The notes under the pieces: generated by a model
What the model was told of the DNA's origin: nothing
Databases searched by the model: none
The model's input: the letters and a program-made list of their open reading frames with translations, nothing else
IMG/VR virus record: IMGVR_UViG_3300046665_000063
Location: 1 to 43,797 of that record
Reading direction: 5' to 3' (one strand)
DNA from: a virus
Length of the DNA stretch: 43,797 bases
Part shown: positions 37,833 to 43,797 of the stretch, piece after piece
Numbering within the stretch: position 1 is the first letter of the stretch
Layout of the letters: each line of letters begins with the position of its first letter
Translations under genes and position numbers: made by a program

Positions 37833-38618
37833 TTACTTTCGGAAGACGATGCGGAGCAGCGTGACGATGATCTTCACGATGATCTTGAGGGTCCCGCCTG
37901 ATTGCAGGATGGCAGGCTCGGGAGCAGCCTCAGGGGCCGCAGGAGTGGCGATCTCGTCGCGGACGGTCACGAGGACCTTGGCGACAACCTTGGGCGCTGG
38001 TGCCCCGCCCTCGGCGCGGCCTGAGGCCCTGAGAGCAGCCTCGAACTTGAGGGCAATCTTGCCGATCTCCAGCTGCTTGTCGGTGCCGTTGATGATGCGC
38101 CGACCGTTGGTGAACTCACGGAGGTCTTCCGCGTCACTCTCGTTGATGCCGTCGAGGTAGTCGCTGAGGCCCTTGCCGGTGAACCAGCCGTCGAGCATTC
38201 CGACAAAAAGGATCTGAACGGCGACCACAGGGTCCAGCGCGAGGTCAGGGTTACCGATCAGGTCGATGCCCAGGCGCTTTCCGGCTCTCAGGTAGTTGGC
38301 ACGGCCAGTCAGCTGCACGTAGCCACGGCCACGGTATAGGAAGCCGTCGCCCTTTTGGGTGTTGCCAAGGCGAGCGCCGATCTTGGTGCCGGGCTCGTAC
38401 TTGTCGAAATAGGAACGCTTGCCCAACTCGTGGATGGGCTGCATCGTCTTGGCCGTCTCCCAGGCGGGAGTGGCGAGGATGTAAGCGAGGAACTCGGTGT
38501 TGACGCCGCGCTTGTCGGCCTCAGCGAGGATGAGGTTCATCCCGTCGACTTGACCAGTCGTCAGGGAGCCGCCGAACACAGTCGCGCGGACACTTTGGAA
38601 AAAGATGGAGGGGTTCAC
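37833..38618 (-). CDS. GH19-type endolysin with hydrophobic C-terminal tail
   Basis: 261 residues. The catalytic domain (about 1-195) has the GH19 chitinase-like lysozyme pattern: LAYILATPAWETAKTMQPIH with Glu54, Glu64 in HELG, then FLYRGRGYVQLTGRANY. It cuts the glycan of peptidoglycan. A Pro/Ala-rich linker leads to a C-terminal amphipathic helix (TLKIIVKIIVTLLRIVFRK), as in endolysins that interact with membranes. There is no T7-type amidase (gene 3.5) elsewhere in this genome. Confidence 0.9.
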   Translation of the reverse strand: MNPSIFFQSVRATVFGGSLTTGQVDGMNLILAEADKRGVNTEFLAYILATPAWETAKTMQPIHELGKRSYFDKYEPGTKIGARLGNTQKGDGFLYRGRGYVQLTGRANYLRAGKRLGIDLIGNPDLALDPVVAVQILFVGMLDGWFTGKGLSDYLDGINESDAEDLREFTNGRRIINGTDKQLEIGKIALKFEAALRASGRAEGGAPAPKVVAKVLVTVRDEIATPAAPEAAPEPAILQSGGTLKIIVKIIVTLLRIVFRK

Positions 38619-38646
38619 GTTGAAGCCGGGGGATGGGGCGAAAGGC

Positions 38647-38670
38647 CACCCCGAGGGAAAACTCGGGATG
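38647..38670 (-). terminator. Hairpin before the lysis genes, possible weak terminator
   Basis: CATCCCGAG/CTCGGGGTG, 9 bp with one T-G pair and loop TTTTCC, followed by GCCTTTCG. It lies in the 64-base gap between the fibre-assembly-like gene and the endolysin. The U-tract is poor, so it would only reduce lysis gene expression. Confidence 0.45.
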
Positions 38671-38682
38671 GCTGTAGGGGTC

Positions 38683-39093
38683 TTAGAGGTCCTGGGCGTA
38701 GGCCCAGAGGCTGTCGATCTGCACCGGAGTGATGGAGAAGCCGACGCCGAGACTGTCGATTAGCGGATGGGACCGCTTGAAGTAGGTAGCGTATTTCCAC
38801 TCGATCTGACCCTCAGGGTCGTTCACGAGCGCGGCGTCCACCTGGCTCTCGGTGACACCGATGGACAGGAGCGTGAGCCTGAGCTGCCTCGGGGTGATCG
38901 GCGGCATGGCCGCTCGGATTTCCTCAAGGGTGGGCTCCGGGGGCGTCGGGGGAACATAGGCGACAAAGACGTAGTCCTTGCCGTCAATTGCGCCGACCTG
39001 CGTTGGCGACACGTAGTCACCATCAGGGAGTTGGTAGGTAATGCCCTCGGGCACGAGCGCGAGGACCGCGTCGTTCAGTTTGAGTTCGAGCAT
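38683..39093 (-). CDS. Tail fibre assembly-like protein
   Basis: 136 residues from ATG at 39093 (AGGAAAA upstream). The N-terminal half is beta (VSPTQVGAIDGKDYVFVAYV), followed by a Pro-rich link and a helical end with ITPRQLRLTLLSIGVTESQV and IEWKYATYFKRSHPLIDSLG, a segment common at the C-terminus of phage tail or fibre-associated proteins. It probably serves the adsorption apparatus, as a chaperone or small fibre subunit. Confidence 0.75.
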   Translation of the reverse strand: MLELKLNDAVLALVPEGITYQLPDGDYVSPTQVGAIDGKDYVFVAYVPPTPPEPTLEEIRAAMPPITPRQLRLTLLSIGVTESQVDAALVNDPEGQIEWKYATYFKRSHPLIDSLGVGFSITPVQIDSLWAYAQDL

Positions 39094-39101
39094 GAGTTTT
39101 C

Positions 39102-39797
39102 CTAAAGGGCGGTCTTGCCGTTGAGCGCAACGGAGAAGTAGTCGCACTGGACTTCGGGCATGGGCGCACCACCGCTGACGAAGATGCCGCAGAGCCCTGC
39201 GCCCGTGATGTTGCCGTCTGTGACGTTGATGAGCCAGGAGCCGGGCTCAGGTTGCCCCTCCTGCCAAATCTTAGACAGGAGGTTGGTGCCCACGATGCGG
39301 AACCTGTTCCACAACCATGCAGTCGGAGACGTTCCGCTGTACATGGGCGATGGACCGTCAGGACCCGCGAGATCGACGGAACTGCCCGAAAGCGACCGGC
39401 GAACATAGAGGGACGTGTCGTACACCGAGGAAAGGCGATACCGAGCCTGGGACTGGTACAAGGTCTGCGCCCCGTCCGTCAGAACCTTGCCGCGCACGAA
39501 GACCGCGTTGATCGGCTTGGTGTCCCCCGGCGTCAGCTGCCTAAACCGGGTGAGCATCTCGAAGTCAGCCCTCGCAGGAATGCGGTTCCATGTGAAGGTG
39601 TTCGAGCCCGTGCCAGAGTTGGCGAATGCAAACGCCTTGCCACTGAGGGACCCAGCGGCAGCAACGATGTTCGCTGCTCCGCTAGATGCCCATTGTGTCC
39701 AGTCGTTCGGTGGAGAGCCGATGGCGTAGCTGCTAAAGTCCGTGCGAAAGAGATCAGCAGCCCCGTTCGGCTGCGGCATCATCATCCCGATAGCCAT
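39102..39797 (-). CDS. Lectin-like (ConA/LamG fold) virion protein
   Basis: 231 residues, all-beta by composition: FRTDFSSYAIGSPPNDWTQW near the N-terminus and WLWNRFRIVGTNLLSKIWQE in the second half are typical of concanavalin-like jelly rolls. It follows the fibre gene with TAATG overlap. It most likely binds a surface sugar as part of the tail. Confidence 0.75.
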   Translation of the reverse strand: MAIGMMMPQPNGAADLFRTDFSSYAIGSPPNDWTQWASSGAANIVAAAGSLSGKAFAFANSGTGSNTFTWNRIPARADFEMLTRFRQLTPGDTKPINAVFVRGKVLTDGAQTLYQSQARYRLSSVYDTSLYVRRSLSGSSVDLAGPDGPSPMYSGTSPTAWLWNRFRIVGTNLLSKIWQEGQPEPGSWLINVTDGNITGAGLCGIFVSGGAPMPEVQCDYFSVALNGKTAL

Positions 39798-41356
39798 TAG
39801 CTGACCTTGAGGATGTTGATGGTGCTGACCGCGCCGAACTTCACGATGGTAATACCGAACGTGGAGCCGACCGTAGTGTCGAGTGCGTCACCAGTGATCG
39901 CGCTGAAACCAGACAGAGTGATCGCGCCAGCGCCAGCGACGTTGTTCATGTAGATGTACAGCGTGTAGCAGGAGGCACCGTTGGCGGCGTCTTTCGCGAG
40001 CGTGAACGCACCAGCGTTGTGCAGGTACTTGAAGTTGCCTCCCGTCTGCGTGAGCGTCAGGGTGCCGGACCCGGTGATGTCATGGAAGCTGCTGGCGATG
40101 TAGCCAACACCTGCGTTGATCGCGGTCTCCGCGTCCTTACGGACCCATCGCGTGTCAGCGATGCTGAGGTTGCCCATGTGGACGATCTCATAGGCATTCG
40201 CGCCCATGGACAGCCCACCGACCTTCCACTTGTTGTCGGTGTCGATGCCGAAGTTTGCGAAATAGAGGCCGGGCCGGTCGAACGTCATAAAAGACGCGCT
40301 ACCCGCGCCGGACGCTGAACGAGCCCTTAGGGTTGTCGAGGTGCCGGGGTCTGTTCCGAGCCCAAGAGCTTGACCGGTCTGGGCGGTGATCGTCACAGTG
40401 TTGTTGAACGTCTGTGCTGCCGTCCAAGTGGTGGCTACAGCCGCGAGGTAATTCTGGATGCGTAGGGTGAGTGCATTCCAGTCTATCTTCTTGAGCCCCC
40501 ACGAGGCCGCGCTGTCTACGATCAGAAACTCGTCAGCGGCAACTGGAGTGTTCTTGGCGGTCGAGCCGTGGACGGCGTTCGAGATGCTGCCAGTTACGTA
40601 CCCAAGGGCCTTGCGAGCCCAATGGAACGCCGAGAATTGACCACCGGAAACCGGGGTGTCCTCAACCTCGTTGGCCCACTTCTGAGCCAGATCGCGAGCG
40701 GTCTCAGCTGCAGCCTTAGCGGTGTCGGCACCAGCCTTAGCGGTATCAGCACCGGCCTTTGCAGTGTCGGCACCGGCCTTTGCCGTGTCAGCCCCGACCT
40801 TCGCGGTGTCCGCCCCGGTCTTGGAGGTTGCCGCGTTGCTGGCTGAGGTGGCCGCAGCGTTCTGGCTGGCGAGAGCAGCAGCAGCCGAAGTCGCAGCAGC
40901 GACCTTGGCAGCGTCCACGATCACCTTGTCGGCGTCGAAGCGCGTGTCGAGGTAGGACTTGCTGACCGCGTCACCTGCATTGGTAGGTGTGGCGACGTTC
41001 TTGATCTTGAGGTTGGTCGCATCCCAGGAACCGTCAGTGGCCACCTGCATGGCGTTGTCCGCAACCTCCTCCGAGACGTGGAGGGACTGCAGGAACGAAC
41101 CGTTCAGCTGGCTGTCGACGAGGATCGAGCCGTTGATGTAGGTGTTGACCGGAGCCTTGGAGGTCTGGCGGTAAATCTTGAGGGCACCCACGGGGGCCGT
41201 GGTGAACCGGATCATGTAAGTCGAGAGGAACGTAAACGGGACCGAAGCCCCGTTCACTGTAGCCTTCACGAACGTTTGAGACAGATACTCGAAGGGAACC
41301 GAATAGTCCGTCGTCGACCCCGTAGCGTTGGGGTAGAACACGTAGCTGTTGGCCAT
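39797..41356 (-). CDS. Tail fibre protein (T7 gp17-like N-terminus)
   Basis: 519 residues (T7 gp17 has 553). The first 140 residues match the T7 fibre anchor (YVFYPNATGSTTDYSVPFEY, then FTTAPVGALKIYRQT). An Ala-rich coiled coil with five GADTAKA heptads (181-215) forms the shaft. A beta-rich C-terminal part ends in a trimer tip (FGAVSTINILKVS) and should bind the receptor. It starts 7 bases after the gp16-like stop. Confidence 0.92.
   Translation of the reverse strand: MANSYVFYPNATGSTTDYSVPFEYLSQTFVKATVNGASVPFTFLSTYMIRFTTAPVGALKIYRQTSKAPVNTYINGSILVDSQLNGSFLQSLHVSEEVADNAMQVATDGSWDATNLKIKNVATPTNAGDAVSKSYLDTRFDADKVIVDAAKVAAATSAAAALASQNAAATSASNAATSKTGADTAKVGADTAKAGADTAKAGADTAKAGADTAKAAAETARDLAQKWANEVEDTPVSGGQFSAFHWARKALGYVTGSISNAVHGSTAKNTPVAADEFLIVDSAASWGLKKIDWNALTLRIQNYLAAVATTWTAAQTFNNTVTITAQTGQALGLGTDPGTSTTLRARSASGAGSASFMTFDRPGLYFANFGIDTDNKWKVGGLSMGANAYEIVHMGNLSIADTRWVRKDAETAINAGVGYIASSFHDITGSGTLTLTQTGGNFKYLHNAGAFTLAKDAANGASCYTLYIYMNNVAGAGAITLSGFSAITGDALDTTVGSTFGITIVKFGAVSTINILKVS
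40712..40816 (-). repeat. Five 21-base tandem repeats in the fibre gene
   Basis: The five GADTAKA/V units are also repeated at DNA level. The array can change length by slippage or recombination in steps of seven residues and so alter the fibre shaft without shifting the frame. Confidence 0.85.
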
Positions 41357-41362
41357 GTAGCC

Positions 41363-43797
41363 CTATTTGATTGCGAAGATGTCATCCAGCGTGGAGCCCC
41401 TGGTCCGTTGGACCTGAGCGCCGATGCCCTTGGCGACCTTTTCGGTCACGTCGAGTGTCTCTGGAGAAGGCAGGCGAACGCCGTAGCGGTCGTCTTTGAA
41501 GATGGTCGGGTCGACCATGAGGTTGTGCTTGAGGTAGTCCTTGGCGTTCTTGGTGTAGGCACCGAAGATCGTCTTGAACACCTTCACCCTGGCTTCGGGT
41601 GTGAGGGACTGGTAGCCCTTGGTGTCGATGGTCCGACGCAGGGCGTCCTCCAGGGTCTCCCCTTTCTTGATCAGCACCTTACCGATGTCGATCCGGTCGC
41701 CGGTCGTAGCCGTTGGCTTGAGGAGGTCCTTGTCAGCCTTGCCCTTGTAGACGAGATCGCGGTAGCGGTCCCAGGCGTTGGCACCATCGACGGTCTTCAT
41801 CTTCGTCAGCGAGGGAGCCTCACTGCGCGTCAGCCAGTCCACCTTGCCCGGTTGCACCCCGAGGTTCTTCCAGTAGGCGGCGTCAAAGACACCGTCTGGT
41901 CGATCCAGGGAGAGCCCGAGGTCCCCGAGAGCGTTCAGGCGAACGTACTCGGCGCGGAGCGGGTCGTCGGTTTTCACAGGCTTGCTGTTGAGCGGGTCCA
42001 TGCCCCGATAGGGGTCCTCGACCGGGTGGCCCAGGAAGTCCAGACGGGTGTAGCCGGTGTGGAAGCCAGCGGATGCCAGCACCTCGTTGAGGAAGCCCTC
42101 AGCGCTGTCCTGGGTCCAGTCGTCATTGACGATGCCCTGGTTCTTGCCAGCCATACGAACAGCGCCGGGCGTGAACGCCTTGACGTAGTTCTCAGCGAAC
42201 GTGACGAGAGCCCGAGGGTCCCCGTCCTTCGCAACCTTGGCCATGGTGTCCCACAGGTCCCCAATGCCCCGCAGGCCCGACGCATCGGACATGAGGTTCA
42301 CCGAGAGGTACCCGAGGGCTGAGCCGTAGGTGGTGGCGAAGGCGAAGGCGCTGTCGTTCGGCTCGACGTAGTTCCCGTTCTGCATCTGCAGCTGGTTCTC
42401 CCGCTTCATGTCCTTCATCACTCCGAGGAGCATGAGGGGCGCTGAGTACGGAAGGAGCCGGGTCAGGTCGACCGCGTGGCCACCGACGATGAGTGACGAC
42501 GCAGGGTACTCCTGCATCTGAGCCATCTTGGCGTCCCAGCCCTTGTAGCCTGCCGGGCCGGTGATATCGATCTGGCCGCTTTCCATGAGAGCCCAACCGG
42601 CACCCATGGTGAGGTAGCCGAGGCGCTGCCGACCGATCGCTCGCTGTTTGGCGGCGAGGCCGTTGGCTCCCGAGAAGTCGTCCATGAACTTGGTGAGACC
42701 CACGAACTTACGTCCGTACTTGGTCTTCCCGAGGAGCGTCATGACCACAGCCGGGATTGGCTGGACCGTCTGCATCGAGTTCGAGGAGATGTTCACGAGG
42801 GTGCGCCAGAACGGGATCGAGCCCTGGGCGAAGGCGTTGACGATGGGGTTCGGATGGTTCCTCAGGTTGTCCGCGAACTGCGCCAGCTTGCCGGTGGCAT
42901 AGCGGGTGTCGAAGGCAGACTGCCAGCTGGTCGAGGCGACGTCGATCTTGAGGGCCGGGTCGAGGATGGCACCATTGGCGTCGAAGACGCTGCCGACGTA
43001 ATCCTTGGCGAGGCGCTTGGCCTCCACCTTCCCTGCCCCGCCCTTGATGGCGAGATCGTAGCCGTCCGCGTAGGCAACACCAGCTGCCCTCCAGACCTTG
43101 GAACCCTCGGACGCCGAGTGAGCCAGTGTCGCAGCGAAGTCCCACATGCGGTAGAACATGTACTGCGCCCACTTCTTGTCGTCGGCCAGGGTCTTGTAGT
43201 CCTTCTTGATCGAGTGCGAACCGTCGAAGATGTCGAAGTCGTCGAGGGACCTTCCGGTCTTGTAGACATCCTTCATCGCCTTGAAGCCACGGTTGGTGGC
43301 CAGGGCGTAGCCTGCGTATTCCCTCCAGGCGCGCTTCACGTTGCCCCGAAGGACGTGTTGTGAGATCGGCAGCAGGGCGTTGTTCAGGGTGTTCGACACT
43401 GCTTCCAGGGTCGCCGTCGAGAACTGGCCGAGCATGGCCGAGGCGCGCATGTCGTTGAAGTAGCGGAGCCAGGAGCCCTCAAGGGCGTTGCGCTGTTCCT
43501 TCGTCAGCCGGGCGAGCCGGTTGGAGTTGAGGTTTTCGATCTGACCCGCACGGGCCGCGTCGAACTCGTCGAACATCCGGTACAGGTCGTCCAGCACGTC
43601 GATGGTGCTGTAGCCCAGGTCTTCCAGGCGGTAGGCGTTCGCTGCGATGAACTCGGCCTTGCTGGAGAACAGGTGGTAACCCTCCCCCAGGCCTTCCTTG
43701 ACCTTGGCCTGCATTTCACGCTCGGCCTCGTCGAACATCTGGAGGGTCCGGTCGTCGAACCTGCGGCCCTGACGGAGATGGAAGGCATAGCTCGATG
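41363..43797 (-). CDS. Internal virion protein D (gp16-like), C-terminal part
   Basis: About 810 codons, joined to 1-1417 through the terminal overlap. It is a long helical region with few cysteines (for example MFDEFDAARAGQIENLNSNR). Hydrophobic segments in its middle (LGYLTMGAGWALMESG and LLPYSAPLMLLGVM) could be involved in forming the DNA passage through the inner membrane. It ends at 41363 just before the fibre gene, as T7 gene 16 precedes 17. Confidence 0.88.
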   Translation of the reverse strand, partial: SSYAFHLRQGRRFDDRTLQMFDEAEREMQAKVKEGLGEGYHLFSSKAEFIAANAYRLEDLGYSTIDVLDDLYRMFDEFDAARAGQIENLNSNRLARLTKEQRNALEGSWLRYFNDMRASAMLGQFSTATLEAVSNTLNNALLPISQHVLRGNVKRAWREYAGYALATNRGFKAMKDVYKTGRSLDDFDIFDGSHSIKKDYKTLADDKKWAQYMFYRMWDFAATLAHSASEGSKVWRAAGVAYADGYDLAIKGGAGKVEAKRLAKDYVGSVFDANGAILDPALKIDVASTSWQSAFDTRYATGKLAQFADNLRNHPNPIVNAFAQGSIPFWRTLVNISSNSMQTVQPIPAVVMTLLGKTKYGRKFVGLTKFMDDFSGANGLAAKQRAIGRQRLGYLTMGAGWALMESGQIDITGPAGYKGWDAKMAQMQEYPASSLIVGGHAVDLTRLLPYSAPLMLLGVMKDMKRENQLQMQNGNYVEPNDSAFAFATTYGSALGYLSVNLMSDASGLRGIGDLWDTMAKVAKDGDPRALVTFAENYVKAFTPGAVRMAGKNQGIVNDDWTQDSAEGFLNEVLASAGFHTGYTRLDFLGHPVEDPYRGMDPLNSKPVKTDDPLRAEYVRLNALGDLGLSLDRPDGVFDAAYWKNLGVQPGKVDWLTRSEAPSLTKMKTVDGANAWDRYRDLVYKGKADKDLLKPTATTGDRIDIGKVLIKKGETLEDALRRTIDTKGYQSLTPEARVKVFKTIFGAYTKNAKDYLKHNLMVDPTIFKDDRYGVRLPSPETLDVTEKVAKGIGAQVQRTRGSTLDDIFAIK
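43744..43797. repeat. Terminal overlap of the circular map (copy 2)
   Basis: Pairs with bases 1-54, with three synonymous differences. See the copy at the start of the window. Confidence 0.9.

Noticed and set aside
40700-40830. CRISPR-like array
   Set aside because: The 21-base repeats are contiguous without spacers and encode heptads in frame; it is a fibre shaft.
41078-42322. 414-codon open frame on the plus strand
   Set aside because: Antisense to the end of the gp16-like gene and the start of the fibre gene; no ribosome site and no family-like sequence.

Overview
The window is one essentially complete genome map of a temperate-looking T7-supergroup podophage (Autographiviridae type), about 43.7 kb and GC-rich. 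The assignment rests on a single-subunit RNA polymerase, T7-type replication proteins in T7 order, and the T7 structural series (portal, scaffold, capsid, two tail tubular proteins, internal virion proteins, fibre, terminases). Unlike T7 it carries a tyrosine integrase with an attP-like region. The host is probably a GC-rich proteobacterium; an alphaproteobacterium would fit the tRNA-Cys-like attachment core, but this is inference.

The first and last 54 bases are the same stretch (51/54 identical) inside the gp16-like gene, so the map is circular and was cut there. The real virion ends are more likely in or near the non-coding region at about 32.3-33.4 kb, between the early genes and the large terminase, where T7-like genomes have their terminal repeats.

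Almost every gene is on the minus strand, so transcription runs from high to low coordinates. Starting at 32.4 kb: a structured leader RNA (31990-32160), an early block (31.9-27.1 kb) with a gp0.7-like kinase, a lipoprotein, many tiny overlapping genes and two winged-helix regulators; integrase and attP (26.7-25.5 kb) closed by an intrinsic terminator; three small genes, then the phage RNA polymerase (24.6-22.1 kb) behind a copy of its own presumed promoter; the DNA metabolism block (SSB, endonuclease I, primase-helicase, a ClpP-like protein, DNA polymerase, 5' exonuclease; 21-12.5 kb); a terminator followed directly by a second promoter copy; then the virion block (12.5-0 kb, continuing at 43.8 kb) with portal, scaffold, an HNH gene and two tRNAs, capsid with a T7-like terminator, tail tubes, internal virion proteins, fibre, lectin-like protein, GH19 endolysin, holins, small terminase, an SGNH hydrolase and large terminase. 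A third promoter copy follows the large terminase.

The promoter family (AATTAGGTGCCCATACTGAG and near copies) resembles the SP6 promoter, which suggests SP6-like promoter specificity of the polymerase. Only two protein genes are convincingly on the plus strand (32923-33329); the second encodes an exported protein with a twin CX3C motif. Most minus-strand genes overlap by ATGA, TAATG or TGATG, so translational coupling is general.

The observations most worth a second look are the leader RNA with several GNRA-type hairpins, the strand-specific octamer CCTATACC (16 exact copies, all in the direction of transcription), the attP with helically phased repeats, a dispersed CTCCGTTAACGGAG element, and the plus-strand gene pair.
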